From: Paenibacillus phytorum
Lineage (GTDB): Bacteria > Bacillota > Bacilli > Paenibacillales > NBRC-103111
Direction of reading: 5' to 3'
NCBI RefSeq assembly: GCF_013141715.1
Contig: NZ_WHOA01000037.1
Coordinates: 45,322 to 109,321, forward strand
Length of the DNA stretch: 64,000 nt
The notes beneath the pieces were generated by a model that was not told where the DNA came from, searched no databases, and saw only the letters and a list, made by a program, of their open reading frames with translations. Shown here one piece after another: positions 7,570 to 15,693 of this stretch; within the stretch, counting starts at the first letter, position 1; every line of letters starts with the position of its first letter. A program made the translations under genes and the position numbers.

Positions 7570-8196
7570 ATGACAACAGTTTTATTTGTAAAAGCAAACA
7601 ATCGTCCAGCCGCACAAGCGGTTAGTGTGAAATTATATGAAGCTTTTTTAGCGAGCTATAAAGAATCACATCCAAATGATACAGTGGCAGAGCTTGATTT
7701 ATACAATGAAGATTTGCCATATGTAGGGGTAGATATGATTAACGGTACATTTAAGGCTAGTAGAGGACTTGATTTAACAATAGAAGAAGCAAAGGCTGTA
7801 GCTGTTGCTGATAAATATTTAGATCAATTTCTTGCAGCTGATAAAGTTGTGTTTGGTTTCCCGTTATGGAATTTAACAATCCCTGCTGTATTACACACAT
7901 ATATTGATTACCTAAACCGCGCGGGCAAAACATTTAAATATACGCCGGAAGGTCCAGTAGGTCTTATTGGAAATAAGAAAATTGCATTATTAAACGCAAG
8001 TGGCGGTGTATATTCTGAAGGACCAAAAGCTGAAATGGAAATGGCTGTTAAATATGTAGCAAGTATGATGGGCTTCTTCGGTGTAAAAGATATGGAGACA
8101 GTAGTGATTGAAGGTCACAACCAATTCCCTAATGAATCAGAAGAAATCATTGCCGCAGGGCTTGAAAAAGCTGTTAAAGTAGCAAGTACGTTCTAA
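7570..8196 (+). CDS. azoR: FMN-dependent NADH-azoreductase
   Basis: A 208-residue flavodoxin-fold enzyme of the AzoR/AcpD family. It reduces azo bonds and quinones with NADH in the cytoplasm as an FMN homodimer. The FMN phosphate region is degenerate at the N-terminus (VKANNRPAAQA), followed by the family hallmarks FGFPLWNLTIPAVLHTYIDY (about 98-117) and the GGVYSEGP loop (about 148). Length equals the family norm. It is the third gene of an operon controlled by the divergent MarR. The sequence is notably Bacillus-like, in line with detoxification of quinones or electrophiles by MarR-regulated azoreductases. Confidence 0.92.
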   Translation: MTTVLFVKANNRPAAQAVSVKLYEAFLASYKESHPNDTVAELDLYNEDLPYVGVDMINGTFKASRGLDLTIEEAKAVAVADKYLDQFLAADKVVFGFPLWNLTIPAVLHTYIDYLNRAGKTFKYTPEGPVGLIGNKKIALLNASGGVYSEGPKAEMEMAVKYVASMMGFFGVKDMETVVIEGHNQFPNESEEIIAAGLEKAVKVASTF

Positions 8197-8221
8197 TTTA
8201 TTTATAACTACTACCCCAATA

Positions 8222-8307
8222 AGGTGTAAAATCGATCAAGCGGCATAAAAATGGCTTCCTCTATCGTCTAATACGACGAAGCGGAAGCCATTAAAAATAT
8301 TACACCT
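8222..8307. terminator. Nested three-part inverted repeat between convergent genes (probable bidirectional terminator)
   Basis: Three nested stems are seen: AGGTGTAA (8222-8229)/TTACACCT (8300-8307), AATGGCTTCC (8250-8259)/GGAAGCCATT (8283-8292) and TCGTC/GACGA around 8264-8279. It sits between the convergent azoR and FAD monooxygenase genes. The inner stem is the likely terminator; the outer stem is unusual for one. Confidence 0.55.
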
Positions 8308-8369
8308 ACCCTTTTGAGGTTTCAGCTGTATACCTCGAACATTGAATCCCCCATTTTCGAGTGTTTTTT

Positions 8370-9569
8370 CTAATCATATTCCTTTAATGTGATCCCCTTA
8401 GCGGCTTTGGCAATCATTTTTACAACCATTTTAAACATGACGGTCATCAGGAATGGCACCCGCAACATCCAATTGCGCAGCAAGATTTTGAAATGTGAGT
8501 TTTCGACCATACTTTCCGCTGCAAAAAGTCCTACCTTCTGGTTCTTCTCCGCAAATGTTCTCATCTCTTGTTCGTAGAGGGCAGAAGCTTTGGCGTAATC
8601 ACCTTGAGCAGCCTTCAGCTCTCCGGCGAGTACATAGGCTCCGACTAGCGCAAGGCTAGTACCTTGACCGGAAAGTGGGGACGGGCAATATGCCGCATCA
8701 CCTACGAGCGCAACACGACCTTTGGACCATGTCGGCATTTGGATCTGGCAAATCTCATCAAAGTAAAAATCTGGCGCGTCTTTCATCGCATGCAGCAGGT
8801 GCTGTGTTTCCCAGCCCATTTCGTTACCGAAGACGCTGTTGACAAGATTTTTTTGTTCTTCCGCATCATGTCTGTCGTACGTTAAGGTCCCCGATTTGAA
8901 TATGAATAATCCTTTCGCCTCCGTATTGTCACGTGCGCTATATATGCCCACCGTTTTGCCGGGAATCGTATATAACTGCTGATTGTGATCAAGATTGAGA
9001 TAATTATCAGTGGTAAAGATCGCGATATAGCAGCCAAGCGTACGTTTAAACTGTTCTTCTTCGCCAAAAGTCAGTCTTCGAACGTTGGAATGAAGACCGT
9101 CCGCGCCAATCACCAAGTCGAATATCTGCGGCTTGCTATGGGCAAATCGAACCTCTGCACCCGCTTCAGTTTCTTGAATGGCGGTAATTGAATCCCCCCA
9201 AATGTAGTTAGCCTTATCCTTAGTTAGATTGTACAAAATGTCACCCAGATCGTCGCGCATGATTTCGATGTCCATGCCGTGCTCATTCCCCACACTCGCC
9301 TCACTCAATCGACCTTCAATCTTGCCGCTGCTGTTCACAAAATAAACGCCCGTCATGTGTGTATCTGCCGCACGAACTTGTTCGAGAATGCCCATTTTCT
9401 CAAGTACTGAAATGGCCGCTCCGCGGATATCTACTCCGTAACCGCCCTTACGTAGTGCGGGAGCACGTTCCACGATTGTCACTTCGAAACCGTAACGGTG
9501 CAGCCAGTAGGCAAGTATAGGCCCTGCAACGCTAGCCCCGGAAATTAGAATTCGTTTTGCTTGTGTCAT
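8370..9569 (-). CDS. FAD-dependent monooxygenase (PHBH / TetX-like family)
   Basis: A 399-residue flavoprotein hydroxylase of group A. The N-terminus ILISGASVAGPILAYWLHRY is the dinucleotide-binding motif. VIGADGLHSNVRR (about 155-170) is the DG motif, and GDAAYCPSPLSGQGTSLALV (about 290) is the FAD-ribityl motif. It hydroxylates aromatic or polycyclic compounds using NAD(P)H and oxygen. TetX and related antibiotic-modifying enzymes share this architecture, but sequence alone does not give the substrate. AGGAGTGAG precedes the ATG. A TetR-type regulator is divergent and probably represses it. Confidence 0.87.
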   Translation of the reverse strand: MTQAKRILISGASVAGPILAYWLHRYGFEVTIVERAPALRKGGYGVDIRGAAISVLEKMGILEQVRAADTHMTGVYFVNSSGKIEGRLSEASVGNEHGMDIEIMRDDLGDILYNLTKDKANYIWGDSITAIQETEAGAEVRFAHSKPQIFDLVIGADGLHSNVRRLTFGEEEQFKRTLGCYIAIFTTDNYLNLDHNQQLYTIPGKTVGIYSARDNTEAKGLFIFKSGTLTYDRHDAEEQKNLVNSVFGNEMGWETQHLLHAMKDAPDFYFDEICQIQMPTWSKGRVALVGDAAYCPSPLSGQGTSLALVGAYVLAGELKAAQGDYAKASALYEQEMRTFAEKNQKVGLFAAESMVENSHFKILLRNWMLRVPFLMTVMFKMVVKMIAKAAKGITLKEYD

Positions 9570-9633
9570 ATTCGTCTCACTCCTATTATTTTATTGAAAA
9601 TAAGTTAAATAAAATTCGTCACCCAAAACTGTG

Positions 9634-9676
9634 TATTGTATAAACAGTATATATCGCATACAATTAAAATACAATA
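9634..9676. promoter_or_regulatory. Candidate operator in the monooxygenase/tetR divergent region
   Basis: TATTGTAT (9634-9641) is inverted as ATACAATT (9658-9665) and exactly as ATACAATA (9669-9676), in an AT-rich stretch between the two divergent starts. Which pair is used is unclear. Confidence 0.35.
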
Positions 9677-9812
9677 GGAATTTTGCTGAGGGAAAATGCC
9701 ACCTAAGCAAGAATCTTGACTTTAATTTCTGAATTGTTTAAGTTAGGTAAATTCGGATTTTATTTTGAACGTTGTACTTTCTATAACAGAAATAATGGAG
9801 GAGGGCGATTCT

Positions 9813-10586
9813 ATGGATAACGAATTTGAAGGAGGTCTGCCGCGCGGTGTGGCTCTCAGTTGGGGGTTAGTCAAACCGCCCCAGAGAGGACCGAAACGGG
9901 AGATGAGTCTGAAGCAAATCGTTGATTCGGCCATTGCCATAGCTGATAAGGACGGGCTTTCCGCCGTTTCAATGAATCGTGTCGCTGCATCCTTGGGATT
10001 TACGACCATGTCTATCTACCGGTACGTTCCAAGCAAGGATGATCTTGTGCTTCTTATGCAGGACGCCGTATGCGATATCTTCATCTCGGCAGAAAGCGAA
10101 TCTGCACATTGGCGCGAAAATATGTTCAATTTTGTTCGGACCCTTGTCCGCTGTTACCTTGACCATCCTTGGCTTTGCGATATCCCTGTCTCGGGTATCC
10201 CGATGACGCCAAACAACCTGCGGATTGTTGATTGGGCTTTGCAGATAATGAATGAACTTCCTTTAAATCATCAGGAAAAAATCTCAATTGTCGTCTTATT
10301 AACGAATCAAGCACGTGTTTACGGCTTTTTTAAACGGGATATAGATCGGGCCATCCGGACAGGCGTTAACACGGGATCGGTCCCTGGAGTCGACTATAGT
10401 GCAACGCTCAAACAGCTGGTTACCGCTGAACGCTTCCCTTATCTGCAGCCAGTCGTTCAAGCGGGGGGATATTCCGCTGAAGAAGAGAGTGAAAACGATA
10501 ATGAGAAATTTTATGGGAATGAATTCGATTTCGGTCTCGAAAGGATTCTAGACGGAATTGAGCATTACGTGATTTCGAAGACATGA
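9813..10586 (+). CDS. TetR/AcrR-family regulator with tetracycline-repressor-like C-terminal domain
   Basis: A 257-residue regulator. After a basic N-terminal tail (RGPKREMSLKQIVDSAIAIA) comes the HTH with SAVSMNRVAASLGFTTMSIY (about 50-70) and YVPSKDDLV. The long helical C-terminal half resembles the TetR_C_1 domain found in actinobacterial and Bacillales drug-responsive repressors. Upstream in-frame TTG codons are rejected because GGAGGAGGG precedes the ATG at 9813. It is divergent from the FAD monooxygenase, matching the layout of drug-inducible flavoprotein genes. Confidence 0.87.
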   Translation: MDNEFEGGLPRGVALSWGLVKPPQRGPKREMSLKQIVDSAIAIADKDGLSAVSMNRVAASLGFTTMSIYRYVPSKDDLVLLMQDAVCDIFISAESESAHWRENMFNFVRTLVRCYLDHPWLCDIPVSGIPMTPNNLRIVDWALQIMNELPLNHQEKISIVVLLTNQARVYGFFKRDIDRAIRTGVNTGSVPGVDYSATLKQLVTAERFPYLQPVVQAGGYSAEEESENDNEKFYGNEFDFGLERILDGIEHYVISKT

Positions 10587-11032
10587 TGGGGCCGGGTTTA
10601 TCTGCTCAAGAGCATGTGACCTGCAGGAAATGATTATCAGTAGGCCAAGCAAAAAATAACCAGCTTACGCCTGCCTTAGTCGAGAGGGCAAATGGGCTAT
10701 ATAATAGTTACCAATGTTGTATTCTCTACAACAATTCACACACTTTTTACAACATCATTCAAACGTTATGCAACTGCCTTCCTAATTCTCCATTTCTAAC
10801 AAAAACCAGAAAACAAAACCCAAACAAATATGGTCAATCAACGAAAGATTAGACATGCATCCACAGCATGTATCCACAATCTCACTCAGCTCAGCAAAAT
10901 CCATAGCACCCCAAAACATATAAATGCTTATCTGTCAAGGATAAACGACTCCGTCGTCCTCCTGGGACGAGCGCGTTTGTCAAGGTAGATGCGAAGCAAA
11001 AGTATAAAACTTATACTTTCTTATCTACAAAC
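10587..11032. other. Long intergenic region with a structured element (10928-11032)
   Basis: No credible gene is seen in 10587-11243. At its centre three hairpins follow each other: TTATC (10928-10932)/GATAA (10940-10944); AAACG/CGTTT closing CGTCGTCC/GGACGA.CG (10943-10978); and GTTTGT plus GTAGAT (10975-10990) closing with ATCTAC plus AAAC (11023-11032) around AAAGTATAA-AAC-TTATACTTT (10999-11019). The 8-mer TGTCAAGG occurs in it twice (10933, 10979). It could be a non-coding RNA or a genome-wide intergenic repeat. Confidence 0.5.
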
Positions 11033-11075
11033 AAAGGGCCCGTACGGAAGTTATCCACTTCCATACGGGCCCTTT
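11033..11075 (+). terminator. Strong hairpin terminator ending the structured intergenic element
   Basis: AAAGGGCCCGTACGGAAG (11033-11050) and CTTCCATACGGGCCCTTT form a near-perfect stem of about 18 bp with loop TTATCCA, followed by a T run (11071-11076). It directly abuts the structured element, as expected for a transcribed RNA on the plus strand. Confidence 0.75.
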
Positions 11076-11243
11076 TTAATAAAGAGGGTTCAATGCGATT
11101 GTCCGGTATCTTCATCTTGCCGATACAACATCGCAATCGCTCACTTTTTAGATATTTAGATTTAACCTTATCTTATTTTCACACGCGGGGTCTTAAACTG
11201 TCAAAACGGCTAAAGTACGGATTTCAGCTTTTATGTTGAACGC

Positions 11244-12272
11244 CTACAGAGACAAGCCACCATCCACCAGGATAATGGAGCCAGTCATATAGCTTGAAGC
11301 GTCAGAGGCGAGAAACGACACGACCTCCGCCAGTTCCTCTGGCTCGGCAAACCGTCCCATCCGCATGTTCGGGAACTCCTCCGGCACATAACCACTCTCC
11401 TGAAGCTGCTGCGGCACACTTGCCGTAAGTCCGGTCGCCACGCCGCCCGGACATATCGCGTTGACCCTAATACCCTTTTTCACATATTCGAGCGCTGCTC
11501 CCTTGGTCAGTCCAACTACGCCATGCTTGCTTGCACTATACGCAGCAATACTGTGCTCCGCCCGTACGCCAGCCGTGGAGGCGGTATTAATGATATTGCC
11601 GTAACCTTGCTTCTCCATCACCTTCAAAGCGTACTTCATGCCGAGAAAAACACCTTTGAGATTGACATTCATAATCCGGTCAAAATGCTCTTCGTCAATA
11701 TCCTGCAGCAGTGAGAACTTCTGGATAATTCCCGCATTGTTGAATAGGCAATCGATTTTGCCATACGTCTCAAGCGTTTGGTTCATGTACCTCTGCACAT
11801 CCTCGCTTTTAGATACATCCGCCTGCACGAAGATGCCTTCTCCGCCTTGTTCCTTGATCAAACGCAGCGTTTCCTGACCAGCTTCCTCATTAAAATCAAC
11901 GATTGTAACCTTGGCTCCGCCAGCAGCCAGCTTAAGCGCGCTGGCTCTTCCAATTCCTCCGGCTGCTCCGGTCACGATGATAACCTTGCCTTGGTGCGAT
12001 AATGAGCCTGCGGATTGTGCCTTTGGCGCGGCCGACACCGGCTTGACGGGAGACTGAACGATGTCCACCGAGGCCAAATCAGCTTTCAAAGCTCCCAGCC
12101 TATCCTCAGACAAGCTTACCTGGGGCATCGCCGCCAGTTGATCGAGTGTAAGCATCGACGCCATCTTGAAAGTCGGCTCGCTAACATATTCCGGCAGATG
12201 CTTGGCTAGAATTGCTGCCGCTTGTTCGTTAGCCAGAAGCTCGCCAATTGTCCATTTTTCATTGAAAGACAT
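11244..12272 (-). CDS. SDR-family oxidoreductase with an N-terminal accessory domain
   Basis: A 342-residue protein. Residues about 92-342 are a classical SDR: TGAAGGIG cofactor motif, NNAG, catalytic Ser in NTASTAG and YSASK, with an FNEEA segment suggesting NAD. Residues 1-75 form an extra domain (WTIGELLANEQAAAILAKHL, then LTLDQLAAMPQ) resembling a small helical, DUF1858-like module that also occurs fused to some esterases and glycosidases; a low-complexity SPVKPVSAAPKAQ linker joins the two. AAGGAGG precedes the ATG. The divergent TetR gene probably controls it through the dyad at 12312. Substrate unknown. Confidence 0.85.
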   Translation of the reverse strand: MSFNEKWTIGELLANEQAAAILAKHLPEYVSEPTFKMASMLTLDQLAAMPQVSLSEDRLGALKADLASVDIVQSPVKPVSAAPKAQSAGSLSHQGKVIIVTGAAGGIGRASALKLAAGGAKVTIVDFNEEAGQETLRLIKEQGGEGIFVQADVSKSEDVQRYMNQTLETYGKIDCLFNNAGIIQKFSLLQDIDEEHFDRIMNVNLKGVFLGMKYALKVMEKQGYGNIINTASTAGVRAEHSIAAYSASKHGVVGLTKGAALEYVKKGIRVNAICPGGVATGLTASVPQQLQESGYVPEEFPNMRMGRFAEPEELAEVVSFLASDASSYMTGSIILVDGGLSL

Positions 12273-12311
12273 GTTAAATAACCTCCTTAAATGATTCCAT
12301 AAATTAATTAA

Positions 12312-12328
12312 TGATAGTTAGACTATCA
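12312..12328. promoter_or_regulatory. Candidate TetR operator
   Basis: TGATAGT-TAG-ACTATCA is a perfect 17-bp dyad in the divergent region between the SDR and tetR genes, overlapping a TATAAT-rich promoter segment. Confidence 0.6.
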
Positions 12329-12458
12329 CTATAATATACAATATATCACCACCTTGATCCCCACACAACTTCTAATGATTGGCAGAGTAATTGACAGATG
12401 CTATCAAGTTTGTTAGCATGTCTACACAATCAATCAAGCAGGACGGAGAAGTGAAATA

Positions 12459-13121
12459 TTGAACGCAAAGATCAGATATGAGCAGGAACGCCGCAGCATC
12501 AAATCGATGCGCGAGGAAAGCATTATGGCGGCAGCCAAAAAGCTGTTTGTCCGCAAAGGCTTTGATAAAACAACGATGCAGGAGATTGCGGATGAAGTGC
12601 CGCTCGGCATCGCCACCGTTTTCCGGTACTACTCTAAAAAAGAGAAGCTGATCGTGGCGATTGCGAGCGCCATCATCGCTTCCCAATGGGAAGCCTTCCG
12701 CTCCGTGAGCGAAATGAGCGGTTCCTGCATGGACAAGCTCGGCTATCTATTTGATCTGTTCATATCCTTCCATAAGGAAGAGCATCGCGAGAACATACAG
12801 CTTATTGAAGCTTTTGAAAGCTGGGCTTCCCTGGCTTATGAGCAGGAAGATTTACTGGAGGAATACTATGCGGTATTCGAGAGTAATAAACAACTGTTTA
12901 GAGCGATTATTGAACAGGGCCGCACCGACGGCTCCATCCGCAACGATATTTCCGTCGACGATACCTTGATGACCCTGATCAACGTTTTCGGAAGCTTCGC
13001 CAAAAAAGTATCCACGTCCTACAATCTAGTTGTTTTCAAAGAAAATACTGGAACGACTGTCCAACTGCAAGTGTTGAAGAATGTTTTTTTGGACTATTTA
13101 CAGCCGTCGAGCAACGCTTGA
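12459..13121 (+). CDS. TetR/AcrR-family transcriptional regulator
   Basis: A 220-residue TetR-type protein. The HTH region spans about residues 15-60 (MREESIMAAAKKLFVRKGFD, then KTTMQEIADEVPLGIATVFRYYSKKEKL). The remainder is helical. The start is uncertain: a TTG at 12459 with GGAG ten bases upstream fits, while the first in-frame ATG (12507) would cut into helix 1. It is divergent from the SDR fusion gene with a 17-bp dyad between them, so it is probably that gene's repressor and its own. Confidence 0.83.
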   Translation: MNAKIRYEQERRSIKSMREESIMAAAKKLFVRKGFDKTTMQEIADEVPLGIATVFRYYSKKEKLIVAIASAIIASQWEAFRSVSEMSGSCMDKLGYLFDLFISFHKEEHRENIQLIEAFESWASLAYEQEDLLEEYYAVFESNKQLFRAIIEQGRTDGSIRNDISVDDTLMTLINVFGSFAKKVSTSYNLVVFKENTGTTVQLQVLKNVFLDYLQPSSNA

Positions 13122-13128
13122 TATAACG

Positions 13129-13164
13129 AGAAGTGGCGATAACCTTCGGGTCATCGCCACTTCT
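13129..13164. terminator. Hairpin between convergent tetR and glycosidase-like genes
   Basis: AGAAGTGGCGAT.ACC and GGT.ATCGCCACTTCT form a long stem with a TTCG tetraloop. The T tracts are weak on both sides, so it may serve both convergent transcripts. Confidence 0.6.
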
Positions 13165-13211
13165 TATTAACTCACTTTTGAATAGTATATCTTGCAGATG
13201 TTTTTGCTTGA

Positions 13212-15674
13212 CTACGGTGTGAAAATTTGCTTCTCGCCACTTTCCAACCAGTGAATCCATACGCTTTGTGTTGGAATGGTCGCATTCGTATAAGCAAAGG
13301 CCTGAGATGAATAATTCGCAACGATTTCCAGTTTATTCCCAAAAGTAGTTTTTTGCACGAGACGATCTGGAGAAAGCCAATCAAATTGCGTCATTTCTAA
13401 TAGTGCAGCTTGCTTATGCAGCGGCGAAAAGAAATTGTAATATTTCTCGATGGTTTCTTTTTGCTGATCCCATGCTTTAAGATTCAAGTGATATAAAGGA
13501 GGTACCGTATACAACAATTCGGTTAGCGAACGTGATTTGATCTTGTCACTAACTTTTAAACTTCCCATTCCCCAATGGTGTGTAGTAATCACTGAATCGT
13601 GATAGACGAGCTCATACAATGGAAATTGGAACTGAGGATCGATATAAATTTTATCAAAGATTGGCTTTAGTGGTACAGGTTTGATAAAGACATCTGGGCC
13701 CTCAGGAGGCCAGTAAGAACCGAGATAATACTTGGAGGATTTATCTCCTAGGTCTTTATCCATCCAGGCGCCGAGCGCCGGAGTTGTCATGCCGTGAGCA
13801 AATGCCACTGATGAAGCCGTATACCATTCACCCTTTTCCGTGCCCACTACCATCTGCTGATTAGCAAACCAATTTAATCGTTTGATTTTGGCATTCATAT
13901 CGTCTTGCTCAGTTGCAGGATGATCGGATGAATAATCCTCGTGCAATTGGCCGTCGCCATCCGCGTCAACGAACCATGAGTTCAATTTCGTATTATTCAT
14001 AATGGTCGAATACCGTTTTTCTATATAAGTCATCGTGACAAGCGGACTTGCCGTATAGCCTTTCTTCTGGAAGCCGGGGACTTTCTTTCCATTGGCACTG
14101 ACGATAGCCCCATGATCATACAACCACTGATCAAAAATGGCTGTCGTAAAAGAGGGATCTGCCGGGTTAACTGGATCCAGAACCGTGTTGTAGGAATCAT
14201 AGGTGCCTGCTAAATATCCCATCGATTCCGCTTGTTTCACAAACTCAGGGTGTTTGTAGGCCATCTGCCAATCGGATAAGCCCAACCAAAGGCGGTCCAA
14301 ACCAGCAGTTTGAAATTGTTTTAACATTTTTGTAGATATCCCATCCCCCCAGGAGTCCACTGGTGTAAATATTCCTGGAAACGCATCGAAAAGCAACAAG
14401 TTATTTCGCTGGTAGAGTTCCGTTTCATTTAAGGTGGAAACAGACTTGTTCAACAATATCTGCACGTTCGGATCCAGATGGATGTCCTTCCATGCTTCCT
14501 CCTGATAGAACTCTCTCTTGCTCAGTACATCATTCAAGCTTCGTGTGACGGACATATTTTGAACTTGATCGGCATAATTTTGTGAAGCAATGGCTGAGAG
14601 CGTAATCTGACCATCTTTATCAAGCAGCTGCCAAACTCGTTTTCCAGGAGAAAGGCTGCTCGATTTGGCTTGGTCGGCAATTATTTTGGCAAGTTTACCC
14701 CAATCCGTAATATCCTCGGGAGATAAGTTTCCGCTCCCCCACATATACACATGAGCAGCTCCGAGCAGCTTCTGGACAGCAGGATTTTGCTTGATTTTAT
14801 CCTGCAGTGTTACGAATTGTTTCCTGTCCATGAGGGTTTGACGAAAGATTTTTGCAGGTTCACTCAAATTCTCCATTCCCAAGTAAATGGCTACTCCATA
14901 TGGCTGGCGAACAGATTTGGCAGTGAAATCATGCTTCACACCTAGCCCTAATTGATCATGATCGTTCGTAAAATAAACCGAATCATTGAACGGGTTGTCA
15001 ACTCGATAAGTCAGCGTATAGTCATCACCTTGCACTCCCCAAAAAGGCATGGAAAACGCTTCGTTTAGTGAAGATTCACCGCTATCCGTTAGGAATTGAA
15101 TCCATTCCTTGTCCTTTGTTGGCACGTAACGACCTTCTGCGAGCGGAAGCAGCATGGCTTTGCTGTTCAACTCTTTTCCGAGAACTGGCCACGTGACGGA
15201 TGTTTCTTTGTTTGACTCCACCTTAACTTTTACCGATTGATTAATAACTTGAATAAGTACCTTTAAACCCTCCGAAGGAACTTCCCAACTAGCGCTTCGA
15301 CTGCCCAGCTTCAAGTTTTGAATCTTGATTGCTTGTTGAGCTTGAGAAATCGTTATCAAAGACTTACCAGACTTTCCTACCTTAAACTCCCAGGTACTTG
15401 GGACAATTCGAACAGTCATGTCATTCGTTAGTAAATCTATTTGCGATCCTGTTATCTGTTTTTCGTCCGGTAAAGGTTCTATTTGAGAGGCATCGGCGGT
15501 ATCCAAACCCCCAATTTTAGTAGTATCCATCATTTTTGGGGCTAATTGTGGTGAAGAAGAGGGCTGAACGGATACCGGATCCAGTTTTATTCGATCTGCG
15601 GTGGTGTACACATAGAAACCTACAGCCACCGTAATAACAACGATTAAACTTAAAATACGAAACTTATTTCGCAT
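13212..15674 (-). CDS. Secreted or membrane-anchored glycoside-hydrolase-like protein
   Basis: About 820 residues with one N-terminal hydrophobic helix (residues about 5-24) and no clear cleavage site, so it is either secreted or anchored. After a Ser/Pro-rich linker and a beta-rich region (to about 300) comes a TIM-barrel-like half: VDSWGDGISTKMLKQF, LWLGLSDWQ, SMGYLAGTYDSYN, and SWFVDADGDGQLHEDYS, whose acidic cluster is a candidate active site, then YHDSVITTHHWGMGS. This order is reminiscent of GH101/GH129-clan proteins, but I cannot fix the family. An ATG at 15686 abuts AGGAG, so 15674 is preferred. It follows the metallophosphoesterase gene closely (under 25 bases), forming an operon. 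Confidence 0.7.
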   Translation of the reverse strand: MRNKFRILSLIVVITVAVGFYVYTTADRIKLDPVSVQPSSSPQLAPKMMDTTKIGGLDTADASQIEPLPDEKQITGSQIDLLTNDMTVRIVPSTWEFKVGKSGKSLITISQAQQAIKIQNLKLGSRSASWEVPSEGLKVLIQVINQSVKVKVESNKETSVTWPVLGKELNSKAMLLPLAEGRYVPTKDKEWIQFLTDSGESSLNEAFSMPFWGVQGDDYTLTYRVDNPFNDSVYFTNDHDQLGLGVKHDFTAKSVRQPYGVAIYLGMENLSEPAKIFRQTLMDRKQFVTLQDKIKQNPAVQKLLGAAHVYMWGSGNLSPEDITDWGKLAKIIADQAKSSSLSPGKRVWQLLDKDGQITLSAIASQNYADQVQNMSVTRSLNDVLSKREFYQEEAWKDIHLDPNVQILLNKSVSTLNETELYQRNNLLLFDAFPGIFTPVDSWGDGISTKMLKQFQTAGLDRLWLGLSDWQMAYKHPEFVKQAESMGYLAGTYDSYNTVLDPVNPADPSFTTAIFDQWLYDHGAIVSANGKKVPGFQKKGYTASPLVTMTYIEKRYSTIMNNTKLNSWFVDADGDGQLHEDYSSDHPATEQDDMNAKIKRLNWFANQQMVVGTEKGEWYTASSVAFAHGMTTPALGAWMDKDLGDKSSKYYLGSYWPPEGPDVFIKPVPLKPIFDKIYIDPQFQFPLYELVYHDSVITTHHWGMGSLKVSDKIKSRSLTELLYTVPPLYHLNLKAWDQQKETIEKYYNFFSPLHKQAALLEMTQFDWLSPDRLVQKTTFGNKLEIVANYSSQAFAYTNATIPTQSVWIHWLESGEKQIFTP

Positions 15675-15693
15675 AACTATATTCATCTCCTGA

